Source: Nematostella vectensis (Eukaryota; Cnidaria; Anthozoa; Actiniaria; Edwardsiidae). From it: DNA of 64,000 nt. Shown piece after piece: positions 34,741 to 47,700 of the stretch (position 1 is its first letter; the number at the start of each line of letters is the position of its first letter). Under the pieces are notes generated by a model. It worked only from the letters and a program-made list of their open reading frames with translations. It had not been told where the DNA came from and made no database searches. A program made the position numbers and the translations under genes. The stretch covers positions 13,219,703-13,283,702 of the forward strand of contig NC_064037.1 of the NCBI RefSeq assembly GCF_932526225.1, given 5' to 3'.

Positions 34741-36111
34741 TGTATATATCAGGTAACCCAAACAGCCCAGTATATGTTATCAGGTAACCCAAACAGCCCA
34801 GTATATGTTATCAGGTTACCTAAACAACCCAGTATATGTTATCAGATAACCCAAACAGCCCAGTATATGTTATCAGGTAACCCAAACAGCCCAGTATATG
34901 TTATCAGATTACCCAAACAGCCCAGTATATGTTATCAGGTAACCCAAACAGCCCAGTATATGGTATCAGGTAACCCAAACAGCCCAGTATATGCTATCAG
35001 GTTACCCAAACAGCCCAGTATATGCTATCAGGTAACCCAAACAGCCCAGTATATGTTATCAGGTAACCCAAACAGCCCAGTATATGCTATCAGGTAACCC
35101 AAACAGCCAGTATATGTTATCAGGTTACCCAAACAGCCCAGTATATGTTATCAGGTAACCCAAACAGCCCAGTATATGTTATCAGGTTACCCAAACAGCC
35201 CAGTATATGTTATCAGGTAACCCAAACAGCCCAGTATATGCTATCAGGTAACCCAAACAGCCCAGTATATGTTATCAGGTAACCCAAACAGCCCAGTATA
35301 TGCTATCAGGTTACCCAAACAGCCCAGTATATGCTATCAGGTAACCCAAACAGCCCAGTATATGCTATCAGGTAACCCAAACAGCCCAGTATATGCTATC
35401 AGGTAACCCAAACAGCCCAGTATATGCTATCAGGTAACCCAAACAGCCCAGTATATGTTATCAGGTTACCCAAACAGCCCAGTATATGTTATCAGGTAAC
35501 CCAAACAGCCCAGTATATGTTATCAGGTTACCCAAACAGCCCAGTATATGTTATCAGGTAACCCAAACAGCCCAGTATATGTTATCAGGTTACCCAAACA
35601 GCCCAGTATATGTTATCAGGTAACCCAAACAGCCCAGTATATGCTATCAGGTAACCCAAACAGCCCAGTATATGCTATCAGGTAACCCAAACAGCCCAGT
35701 ATATGCTATCAGGTAACCCAAACAGCCCAGTATATGCTATCAGGTAACCCAAACAGCCCAGTATATGTTATCAGGTTACCCAAACAGCCCAGTATATGTT
35801 ATCAGGTAACCCAAACAGCCCAGTAGATGTTATCAGGTAACCCAAACAGCCCAGTATATGTTATCAGGTAACCCAAACAGCCCAGTATATGTTATCAGGT
35901 AACCCAAACAGCCCAGTATATGTTATCAGGTAACCCAAACAGCCCAGTATATGCTATCAGGTTACCCAAACAGCCCAGTATATGCTATCAGGTAACCCAA
36001 ACAGCCCAGTATATGCTATCAGGTTACCCAAACAGCCCAGTATATGCTATCAGGTAACCCAAACAGCCCAGTATATATTTTCAGATAACCCAAACAGCCT
36101 AGTATATGTTA
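34741..36111. repeat. 31-bp minisatellite, interrupted by a transposon
   Basis: About 44 copies of the 31-bp unit (caggtaacccaaacagccca + gtatatgttat) with variants at two positions (ggtaacc/ggttacc and gttat/gctat). The variants are arranged in blocks, suggesting higher-order duplication. A short continuation (37259-37285, tgttatcaggtaacccaaac) lies beyond the element inserted at 36112-37258, so the array was once continuous. Confidence 0.96.
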
Positions 36112-37258
36112 CAGTGGCCGATCTAGGATTTAGAAAAGGGGGGGGGTGACCTTTTTGGCACTTTGTCGCGATTTTTTTTCAGATTTTAAGTAACCAATGT
36201 TACCAATTCTTCTACAAAATCTCGAGAATACTTTTATTTCCCCTGCTTTTGAATTACAGAGAACCATAAGCATAACAGCTCCTCCTCCTATTTTCGGGTG
36301 CAAAAGCATCAATCACAACACGATTTTGAAGGAATCCTGCCGGTGAGTTGTCAAAAAATCCCTGAAAAGCCCTTGGCAAGAATCCAGCATATTGCGTACT
36401 ATATTGCAGGCGTGGCAAATGACTAGATTGAGTGAATGAAGGCAGCATCCTTAATATTCGACATCCGGTGCTGACATAATTTAAAGCTATTCCCACTTAA
36501 CCTCCTTCCTCCTCCGAGCTCATTGGTGAGCTCATATGCCAATGCCCGCGGCAGTTGGTCAAGTCAATCTCATTTTTAGCCAGGGATTCTTGTATTGATG
36601 CTGCTAAAGCTTTGCCAGATGGACATGTTGATACGTTTCTCGCAGTTTCACTTTTCCTGTCCACTCTACTTACTATGTGAGAGCATAAACTTGCCGGTTG
36701 CGCTCCGTCTGTGTGGTAATATATACGAGTGCATATGTTTTTAGAGGAAGTTGGTAAAGTCTGACACTCGCAGAATACATTTTAAAGAATGCTAGATACA
36801 TATTTAAATCGATGTGTAGCGATGTCCGTCCCCTTCAACTGTTATAAAATTCTTACGCTTTTGCTATCCCTAGTGGGGTCCCACGGGTATCACAGGGATT
36901 TTAGAGCTTAGGGTTAGAAATTGCTTCGACTACTCCCAATGTGCTATCTATAAGGGTAAAAAAATGTTTTTGAAAAATGCTATCATCCCTTAGGGGGTTT
37001 AGGGCTTTTCTGTTCCGCCGGTCAGAACATTCTGAATCATAATTTATGCCATGTTTTGCCTAGTGCAGTGGCCTGGCTTTCTGTAGCGACCATTGTCTGG
37101 TTTTCGCCCAGTGAATAGCGTCGCGATAACATCGAATTCGGCTGTAACAATTAGAGACGATTTATGTTTATTTTCCAAAATGCTTTTTCTTTTCGTCCAA
37201 CAAGGGGGGGGGGGGGGGGGGGGGGGGGGTGGGGTCACCACCCCTGGATCCGCCACTG
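36112..37258. mobile_element. 1.15-kb TIR element inserted into the 31-bp minisatellite
   Basis: The left end CAGTGGCCGATCTAGG and the reverse complement of the right end, CAGTGGCGGATCCAGG, form the TIRs. The target duplication TGTTA at 36107-36111 and 37259-37263 is exact, and removing the element restores the repeat unit. Both subterminal regions carry G-runs. The interior (about 37010-37195) resembles the MITE at 6695-7000, suggesting nesting. No transposase was seen. A 5-bp duplication links it to the elements at 3635 and 17238. Confidence 0.85.
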
Positions 37259-37285
37259 TGTTATCAGGTAACCCAAACAGGTATA

Positions 37286-38690
37286 TGTGGGGGCTCTTTA
37301 CACATCAGCCGTACATTCTCTACCAGCAATGGGCATAACCTTTCTACCAGACGGCACATGACTTCAAGATAAATCTCGCGTTTTATTTTTACTGTTAACA
37401 CAAATACAGTCTCCTGGACAGAGTCTAATCAATAACTTAAAAAACTATACAACGTTATCAGGACTACAAGGGTTAATATAATCGGTTTAAAAAATTCCAA
37501 GTTATAGCTAAACCCAGACATAGATTATTATTAGGCAGAATTATTTTACATTGAATTATATCCAATACGACTAGTATTAAAACAACTAGAATTATCACCA
37601 ATCTCATTTAAGGGCACATTATCCATCAAGGTTTAAAATTTCTAGGCAATTTTATACTTTAACTATTCAAGATTCTGTTTCATATCCGATAACCACAATT
37701 ACTATAAAACGCTGTGCGTTGTTAATGCCTGTAAGTCCGTGATGACCTTTGTCCTTCACCAGAATTATGCATTTTAAGGTGACCTCAAACAATTTTCGAG
37801 TAGCAAGCGAGAAAATATGATAAATATGTATAGTATTGAAATCTGTATTATAGCATTAAAACAATCTGGTCTCTCGATTTTTCTTGCTTCCAATCGATTA
37901 ATGGATTGTAGGTAATATTAACCCTAGAAGATCCTAACCATATGATGGTAACACACAACTCAAAACAACACTCAACACAACTCAAATAAATTCACCAAAC
38001 AAAGTATTATGATTAAATAGTAAAAAGGCCCAATGAAATCCACATAAATCGCAGTAAAACAGGGAATCAAATATTCAAAAATATATAATTAACACAAAAC
38101 ACCTTTTGGTAGAAACAGTGTTAAACTAAAAAGAACACTGATTGAATTTACATTTCTATCTATTTCTATTTCTAAGTGGTAGCTAAACGGCATCTCTATT
38201 TTAGCAGATTCTACAAAAAATTCATTAATCGAGCTAGACTGTAAGAAGAATTCTGGTTAAAAACTATATACATGCGTACACAAGTATCCTAGAATTATCT
38301 AGATGCATCGCCTAAATATGGTCGCTATCGCAAAAATGGAGCAAAAAACACTTTGGTCCATCTTTGATACTGTAAACGTGGACAGTTGCATTGTAAAACA
38401 TAAAAACACGCGTATATAATAAACTGCTCAGGAATAATACAAAGCGCGCCAGAAGGCAAGAAACTGCGCGAAGACGAGAGAGATAATATCCACATTAACA
38501 GTACAAGCAGTGTGTAACTACTAAATATTCTATATTTGAATTACTGTATTTCATATATTGTAAGGAATCGACCATTCAAGTTATTCAAATATTTTAGGGA
38601 GGGGTGAGTTCATTTGAGCTGTCATGTAATAGGGCTTTTCTCTTTGGATCCAACAATGCAAGAATTCATTTTACCCGAAGGGCATGCATG
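37286..38690. other. AT-rich non-coding region
   Basis: No ORF with domain similarity, no repeat structure beyond simple AT-richness and no RNA gene was recognised. It is the region 3' of the coiled-coil gene and may include part of that gene's untranslated sequence. Confidence 0.5.
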
Positions 38691-38694
38691 TTTC

Positions 38695-38700
38695 TTTATT
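38695..38700 (-). terminator. Candidate polyadenylation signal AATAAA of the coiled-coil gene
   Basis: AATAAA on the minus strand about 70 nt after the stop codon at 38772-38770. The position is suitable for the 3' UTR, but no cleavage site can be confirmed. Confidence 0.45.
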
Positions 38701-38769
38701 TTTACTCCAAAAAGCGAACTCCCCCCCCTCCCCATTTCAAAAAATACTGATCGGTCTATAGGTAGGACT

Positions 38770-41700
38770 TCACGAGGAGGCATCGATTATTTTTCGCTGC
38801 AGTGACGCATAAGCCCGCTCCAACTTCATGTTTTCCTGGAAAAAAAAAAACATGAATTATCATAGTTTTTACATTTCCAATGAGTATGTGATGTCTATGA
38901 TGTGATAGTCCATGGAAATAATGGCGCGATCGATAAAGCAATCCCAATATCATATTCGCTGCCAATGACACGATATGATAGTCGTTACCAATAATGGCGA
39001 CGACTGTTTTTGTATAAATCGAGTGTTGAGGACATCGTGTACCACTAGCATATCGCGGGCTCAAATCCTCTTCGTTTCCACCATTTTGCTGATTTCCTTG
39101 GCTTCATTAAAACACGTTTACTGGCACACTAAGGTTGTTTGCAAATCATTGTCGCATAACAATCACTGAATGAAGTCCTTACCTTTGTGGCATGAGTCAG
39201 CATCTTTTGTAGCTTCGTCATCTCCATCATCTTTTGGCTCAACATGGCGGAGTTTTGCTGCGCTCTTTGCTCTGAAACCTAAAGAACAGTAATCTTAATC
39301 AGCCCCGGGACATTTTTACAAGTACATGAGTTTTGTTGAAGGATAGAGACAGCACTAGTAGCCCATACCTGTAGAGCTTCTTGCAGCTTCTTTGTTTTTG
39401 CTGTCTCATCGAGATTATCAACCTGACAATAAAAAGCAGTTTGTACACGTTATTCAACCAGATATCGCTCGCTCACTGATCAGCGGAGATCACTGGGAAT
39501 CACTTGGTCAGCGATCACTGGAGATCATAGAGATCTCTTGACCACCGATTACAAGACATCAATTTTTCACAGATAATTTGAGATGAAACCAGTCATCGAT
39601 AACCGGGCACTCATATTTATGACGCTTGGTGACCGATCATCGGAGATTACTTGGTCACCGATAACAAGAGATCAATTGGCCATCGTTAATTGGATACCGC
39701 ATGGTTCAGGTTACAGGATACAGGCTTTCCCCTGCACTTGCAACAGGCTGTGCCCTATTTACCGAGTTGCTGTAGATACCGGTCTGACTGTTCTCTCTTT
39801 ACCAAGTTGCTGTAGATGCCAGTCTGACTGTTCTCTCTTTACCGAGTTGCTGTAGATGCTGGTCTGACTGTTCTCTCTTTACCGAGTTGCTCTAGATGAC
39901 GGTCTGACTGTTCTCTCTTTACCGAGTTGCTGTAGATGCTGGTCTGACTGTTCTCTAATTACTGAGTCGATGTAGATGCCGGTCTGACTGTCTCTCTTTA
40001 CCGAGTCGCTATAGATGCTGGTCTGACTGTTCTCTCTTTACCGAGTCGCTATAGATGACGGTCTGACTGTTCTCTCTTTACCGAGTCGCTATAGATGCCA
40101 GTCTGACTGTTCTCTCTTTACCGAGTCGCTATAGATGCCAGTCTGACTGTTCTCTCTTTACCGAGTCGCTATAGATGCTGGTCTGACTGTTCTCTCTTTA
40201 CCGAGTTGCTGTAGATGCTGGTCTGACTGTTCTCTAATTACTGAGTCGATGTAGATGCCGGTCTGACTGTTCTCTCTTTACCGAGTCGCTATAGATGACG
40301 GTCTGACTGTTCTCTCTTTACCGAGTTGCTGTAGATGCTGGTCTGACTGTTCTCTAATTACTGAGTCGATGTAGATGCCGGTCTGACTGTTCTCTCTTTA
40401 CCGAGTTGCTGTAGATGCTGGTCTGACTGTTCTCTCTTTACCGAGTCGCTATAGATGACGGTCTGACTGTTCTCTCTTTACCGAGTCGCTATAGATGCCA
40501 GTCTGACTGTTCTCTCTTTACCGAGTCGCTATAGATGCCAGTCTGACTGTTCTCTCTTTACCGAGTCGCTATAGATGACGGTCTGACTGTTCTCTTTTTT
40601 TTTACCGAGTCGCTATAGATGACGGTCTGACTGTTCTCTTTTTTTTACCGAGTCGCTATAGATGACGGTCTGACTGTTCTCTTTTTTTTTTACCGAGTCG
40701 CTATAGATGCTGGTCTGACTGTTCTCTCTTTACCGAGTCGCTATAGATGCCAGTCTGACTGTTCTCTCTTTACCGAGTCGCTATAGATGACGGTCTGACT
40801 GTTCTCTCTTTACCGAGTCGCTATAGATGACGGTCTGACTGTTCTCTCTTTACCGAGTCGCTATAGATGCCAGTCTGACTGTTCTCTCTTTACCGAGTCG
40901 CTATAGATGACGGTCTGACTGTTCTCTTTTTTTTTACCGAGTCGCTATAAATGACGGTCTGACTGTTCTCTTTTTTTTACCGAGTCGCTATAGATGACGG
41001 TCTGACTGTTCTCTTTTTTTTACCGAGTCGCTATAGATGCTGGTCTGACTGTTCTCTCTTTACCGAGTTGCTGTAGATGCTGGTCTGACTGTTCTCTAAT
41101 TACTGAGTCGATGTAGATGCCAGTCTGACTGTTCTCTCTTTACCGAGTCGCTATAGATGACGGTCTGACTGTTCTCTCTTTACCGAGTCGCTATAGATGA
41201 CGGTCTGACTGTTCTCTCTTTACCGAGTCGCTATAGATGCTGGTCTGACTGTTCTCTCTTTACCGAGTCGCTATAGATGACGGTCTGACTGTTCTCTCTT
41301 TACCGAGTCGCTATAGATGCCGGTCTGACTGTTCTCTCTTTACCGAGTCGCTATAGATGCCGGTCTGACTGTTCTCTCTTTACCGAGTCGCTATAGATGT
41401 CGGTCTGACTGTTCTCTCTTTACCGAGTCGCTATAGATGACGGTCTGACTGTTCTCTCTTTACCGAGTCGCTATAGATGCCGGTCTGACTGTTCTCTCTT
41501 TACCGAGTCGCTATAGATGACGGTCTGACTGTTCTCTCTTTACCGAGCTGCTGGAAATGCTGGTCTGACTATTCTCTCCTTATCGAGTCGCTATAGATGC
41601 CGGTATGACTGTTCTCTCTTTACCGAGTCGCTATAGATGCTGGTCTGACTGTTCTCTCCTTACCGAGCTGCTGGAAATGCTGATCTGACTATTCTCTCCT

Positions 41701-44700
41701 TACCGAGTCGCTATAGATGCTGGTCTGACTATTCTCTAATGTACTGAGTTGCTGTAGATGACGGTCTGACTGTTCTCTAATTACCGAGTTGCTGTAGATG
41801 CTGGTCTCACTGTTCTCTCCTTACCGAGCTGCTGGAAATGCTGGTCTGACTATTCTCTCCTTATCGAGTCGCTATAGATGCCGGTCTGACTGTTCTCTCC
41901 TTACCGAGCTGCTGGAAATGCTTATCTGACTATTCTCTCCTTATCGAGTCGCTATAGATGCTGGTCTGACTGTTCTCTAATGTACTGAGTTGCTGTAGAT
42001 GACGGTCTGACTGTTCTCTCCTTACGGACCGAGTCGCTATAGATGCTGGTCAGACTGTTCTCTAATTACTGAGTTGCTGTAGATGCTGGTCTGACTGTTC
42101 TCTAATTACCGAGTTGCTGTAGATGCTGGTCTGACTGTTCTCTCCTTACCGAGCTGCTGGAAATGCTGGTCGTACTATTCTCTTCTTTTCGAGTCGCTAT
42201 AGATGCTGGTCTGACTGTTCTCTCTTTACCGAGTTGCTGCAGATGGTGGTCTGATTGTTTTCTACTTACCGGTTCGCTGTAGATGCTGGTCTGACTGTTC
42301 TTCAATTATCAAGTCGCTATAGATGCTAGTCTGATTGTCCTCTCTTTACAAAGCCGCTATAGATGCTAATCTGACTGTTCTCTCTTTACCGAGTTGCTGC
42401 AGATGCTGGTCTGATTGTTCTCTACTTACCGAGTCGCTGTAGATGCTGGTCTGACTGTCGTTGAGTGAGTCACTGCGCATGCTCTCGTTCTGCGCGCGCA
42501 GCTGTTTAACACGGCCTTGCAGATGACGTAAGAGTTTTGTTGTACTATTGTCGTCCCCAGTCCTTGGGCTGGCGTTGTTCGAGCTCAAGCTAGTGCCTAG
42601 TCCACTAGTGTTTTCTTGAGGGGAGGAAATACCATTGAGACGGGGACTGTATGTAATCGAATTCTATAGCAGAATACAAAGGCTGTTTAGTATTTGGAAA
42701 GCTCTTTAGACGGATGGTTATATGAAGCCAGGGGGAACAAGTGAATGTGTAATGGGATTGGCGGGTGGTTGACTTACAACTCGTTTTGTGTCCCTCAATT
42801 CTCTCTCAAGTCGGTCAATCGTCTTTTGAAGCGACTAGGATTTAAACAAAAATTAATGGAACAAGTTCTTTCTTCACCGATCATTATTCTGAGCTATAAC
42901 AGAAATGTGCTAGATCCTCTGTGTATAATGTATGGCTTACCATTTTCTTTGTTTTACTATGTATACTCGCTTTGTATGCTGGATCCTCTGTGTATAATGT
43001 ATGGCTTACCATTTTCTCTGTTCTGCTCTGTATACTCGCTTTGTTGACTTCTTCCTGTAGTTGTCTCCTGAGTCGCGCAATCTCATCATCCTAGCGATTA
43101 AAATCAATACATGTTTGCATGTGACCAGTCACGTGCTCATTTGCACGTGTTCAGTGACGTGTCCATCAAAACTAGTTTGCACGTGTCCAGTCACGCGTTC
43201 AGTCACATGTCTATTAACACTAGTTTGCACGTGTCCGTTACCAGAAGTCTACACACATCCAAAAAACTCGTCATTTCAAAACTACGAAACATGTATAGGA
43301 TAGGATTTACATTGCGTTACCTTGTTTTTTATAGTTTTCTTGAAGAATGCCATTTGTTGTTGAGTTAGCTCTGAGCTTGGCTGTAGTTCAGAAACAACAA
43401 TAAAAGGTATTCAAATTCCAGACTATATACGCGAGTAATCGAGAAAATACAAGCCTCGTACCTCTGTTTTCACGGGCGTGTTCCGGTGGATCTCGAGATC
43501 TTTCCTTGCTTCAAGTAAGCTCTGTCTAAGCTCCGCATTACAGGAACGAAGATTTGCCTTAAGAGAAAAAAGGTCTTCAAGCACAGTATAAACGGAATGT
43601 ATATGCTGTTTTAAACCTCAGACTTAATTAGTAAGGGATTTAACACTTGCATAACTCTAGATTCTATAGTTACCAAGTTAGAAATCTAAGCTTATTTTGC
43701 ATCAGTCTCATATCAAACAATTATATCCTTTGGATAAGCATAGCCGTAGTACGGCATAGCATGGAGAATGTTGCAATGCACAGTACAGTATTATATGGGA
43801 AAACAATATGAAGGCACAACAAAACATGGCATAGTACAGCATACAGTAACATGGCATAGTACAGCAAAACATGGCATAGTACAGCAAAACACGGCATAGT
43901 ACAGCATTACATGGCATAGTAATGCAAAACATGGCATAGTACAGCAAAACATGGCATAGTACAGCAAAACATGGCATAGTACAGCAAAACATGGCATAGT
44001 ACAGCAAAACATGGCATAGTACAGCATTACATGGCATAGTACAGCATAACATGGCATAGTACAGCATAACATGGCATAGTACAGCAAAACATGGCATAGT
44101 ACAGCAAAACATGGCATAATACAGCATAACATGGCATAGTACAGCATTACATGGCATAGTACAGCAAAACATGGCATAGTACAGCAAAACATGGCATAAT
44201 ACAGCATAACATGGCATAGTACAGCAAAACATGGCATAGTACAGCATTACATGGCATAGTACAGCATAACATGGCATAGTACAGCAAAACATGGCATAGT
44301 ACAGCAAAACATGGCATAATACAGCATAACATGGCATAGTACAGCAAAACATGGCATAGTACAGCATAACATGGCATAGTACAGCAAAACATGGCATAGT
44401 ACAGCAAAACATGGCATAGTACAGCAAAACATGGCATAGTACAGCAAAACATGGCATTACACAGCATAACATGGCATAGTACAGCAAAACATGGCATAGT
44501 ACAGCATAACATGGCATAGTACAGCAAAACATGGCATTACACAGCATAACATGGCATAGTACAGTAAAACATGGCATAGTACAGCAAAACATGGCATTAC
44601 ACAGCATAACATGGCATAGTACAGCAAAACATGGCATAGTACAGCAAAACATGACATAGTACAGCAAAACATGGCATAGTACAGCAAAACATGGCATAAT

Positions 44701-47700
44701 ACAGCATAACATGGCATAGTACAGCATAACATGGCATAGTACAGCAAAACATGGCATAGTACAGCAAAACATGGCATAATACAGCATAACATGGCATAGT
44801 ACAGCAAAACATGGCATAATACAGCAAAACATGGCATAGTACAGCATTACATGGCATAGTACAGCATAACATGGCATAGTACAGCATAACATGGCATAGT
44901 ACAGCATAACATGGCATAGTACAGCATAACATGGCATTACACAGCATAACATGGCATTACACAGCATAACATGACATAGTACAGCAAAACATGGCATAAT
45001 ACAGCAAAACATGGCATAGTACAGCAAAACATGGCATTACACAGTATAGTATACTTACAAGGGCATCTCTGGTTGGGCTGCCTATTTTCGATCCGGGACT
45101 TTCACCATTAAAACTACTATTGGGTCTAATATTCATAAAAGAGAACAATTCAACAATGCGAAAATAACGGGTGCTTGGGGGTATCCTCATGGGCGTGGTG
45201 CTTGGGGATATTAACACATACCTGATGGGCGTGGTGTTAGGGGGTATTAACACATATCTGATGGGCGTCATGTTGGGGGATATAAACATATACCTGATGG
45301 GCGTGGTGCATGGGGGATATTAACACATACCTGATGGGTGCGTGTTGGAGGGTATAAACATATACCTGATAGGCGTGGTGCTTGGGGATATTAACAATAC
45401 CTGATGGGCGTGGTGTTAGGGGATATTAACACATACCTGATGGGCGTCGTGTTGGGGGATATTAACATATATCTGATGGGCGTGGTGTTGGGGGTATTAA
45501 CACATACCTGATGGGCGTGGTATTAGGGGATTTTCCTATTAGATTGGCCACACGTCGACACTCCTCGTTGATCTCCAAGACAGTGTCTCTCTCGACCTTG
45601 TCGGTGACGACAGTGAGCTAAAGTAAAGGAACAAGTTTTAGAGGTGTTTTTGTGTGATTTCATTGTGTTCATTGGTGCAGCGATAGTTCTCACCTCCTCG
45701 ATTTTGTCTTTAAGCCGGTTAATTTGTTCCTTGGATTCGGATCTCAGTTGTGCTACAGCGTTCACTTTCTCCTCTTGAGTTTGCAAGTGAAGCTGGCGGA
45801 ATTTCTCCATTTCCTAAAATAAATAAAACAACATGTAAATACCTACTTCCTTTCAAGAGTTGATTTTACCGGTTCTAGTTTACCGACGTATCCTTCCATC
45901 GATCACACATTCACAATCGGCTTGGAAAAGACTGTTTAAAATGTGGGATCGGCTCTTAATAGCTTTAGGGGTGGAAACCTGGCTCTCTGATGCATCCGTT
46001 GTGGCTTGGATCCAGTCTCGCAACCCTAGCTAGTGTCTATTTTTATTCATACTTTTCTAATAATCTCGCTAATGTTAACTGCGCGACAATATCGCAGCGC
46101 ACCTTAAATAGCATTCCAGATTATACTAATATTAAAGACGGACTAATTTTTAAAAAAAAATCATTCATTACTATGCCACAGGAAGCCCATAAAATATAGC
46201 CCCAATTCCAATACGTCAGAAATGCACATCACCAGACCCGGAGACGTTCAAGCATTCGGCAACTGGCTGTCACAGCGTCGTCGATCAGCGTCGTCGATCA
46301 GCGTCGTCGATTGACTTCAGAGACACTGCAGTACATTGTTAGAAACTTACCGTCTTGGGTCAACGGTAGCTAAACTTGACTGGGTAGTGGGGACTTGAAA
46401 TAGGTTTTTTTCTCTCACAATTTTGCGCAAAAGTACTCAAAGTGAATGGGTTAAGGTTGCCTGTACTTACCATTTTCATCTTGTGAAGTGCATTCTGTAG
46501 ATGCCGATGTCCTTGTCTCTCCTCCTCCAAGTCGTCGCGAAGTTGCCGTAACACGTCCTCGTAGTGTTGCCGCGTCTCGTCGAGTTTCTGGTTGAACCTC
46601 TCGCGCTCCTTGTCCATCGAATCGCGCTCCTTAGTCAACGCACTACGAATCTGAAAAAAAAAATTATTATCAATACCAACCGATGGGTCAGTACGCAGCT
46701 CTTACAAGCTGCAATTTGGTTGGGCAAATGAACAATATCCACACAAAGAACGAGAAGAATAGACACAAAAGAACTCCTTTGTAGAACAAAGATAATAGGA
46801 GACAAAACAGCTGCGTACTTACTCCAACCGATTCCCTTTTTTTTATTTAGAGAACTCGACCTTTGCACGTTCAACCTAAAGATGTTAAATGTAATTTGGT
46901 AAATTTGAATAAAATTCTTAAAACTTACATGCTCTTGTGCCTCGTTTCTGAGTTTTTCCCCAAGAAGTCGAGTCGCGTCTTCCTGCTGGCGGACCAATGA
47001 TCGAAGCATCTGGATTTCATCTTCTTTGTTCTGCAGTAAAGCAACAAACTAAATGCAACCAGACTTACAGTATAATGGCAGTCAGCTTGGGATAAATAAG
47101 AGTAGAATGAAAGAAGAGGCCAAACGCGGCTTACACTGAGAACTTATGTGACTTTTTGGGATGCAAAATCGCGCGAACTCCAGCTCTTTGCTCCAGCCTT
47201 GTCTTATTCAGAGCGCACAAATCAGCCAGAACGTTTCTATATCAGAAAGGACTTGTTTTGGTTGACGCCCTCTGGCGTCACGGCCTCATCCCATCGAGGT
47301 TGCCACACAAGCGGTCACGTGATCTCTTAGTGCAAGTCGACTGTCACCTTTTATTATTAGTGTTGTTTTGATGTCGTTGGTCACTTTTATTTTTTAAATG
47401 TTCCACGTTGAATGCAGAAACCTAACTAGTGACTTAAAACCAGAGTCGAAACTTGAAGCTTTGAGACATATATTCAAAACACATTTGGTATATATATAAG
47501 CATTAATCAGGATTCTTTACCTCGGGTTTAAACGCTTGCTTGGTGGGGCATACCTCTAGTATTTTACTTGATTCTTCAGCTTGACTAAAGCTCTTCTCGT
47601 CCAGCCGTCTTAACTCCTCGGTTTTGTCATCAAGATTCTAGGTACAACAAAAGAGTTTGATAAACAATCAATAAACACAGATAAAACAAGCATGTCCCCA

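Noticed and set aside
34633-35097. 154-codon plus ORF with the repeated motif QTAQYMLSGNPNSPVY
   Set aside because: Translation of the 31-bp minisatellite; no promoter, domain or splice context.
34370-36111. Regularly spaced repeats considered as a CRISPR array
   Set aside because: Units are directly contiguous with no unique spacers, and the genome is eukaryotic.
43708-45027. 439-codon minus-strand ORF of periodic Cys/Tyr/Met-rich text
   Set aside because: It is only the 20-bp minisatellite read without stops. The frame is intronic to the coiled-coil gene and has no splice support or domain.
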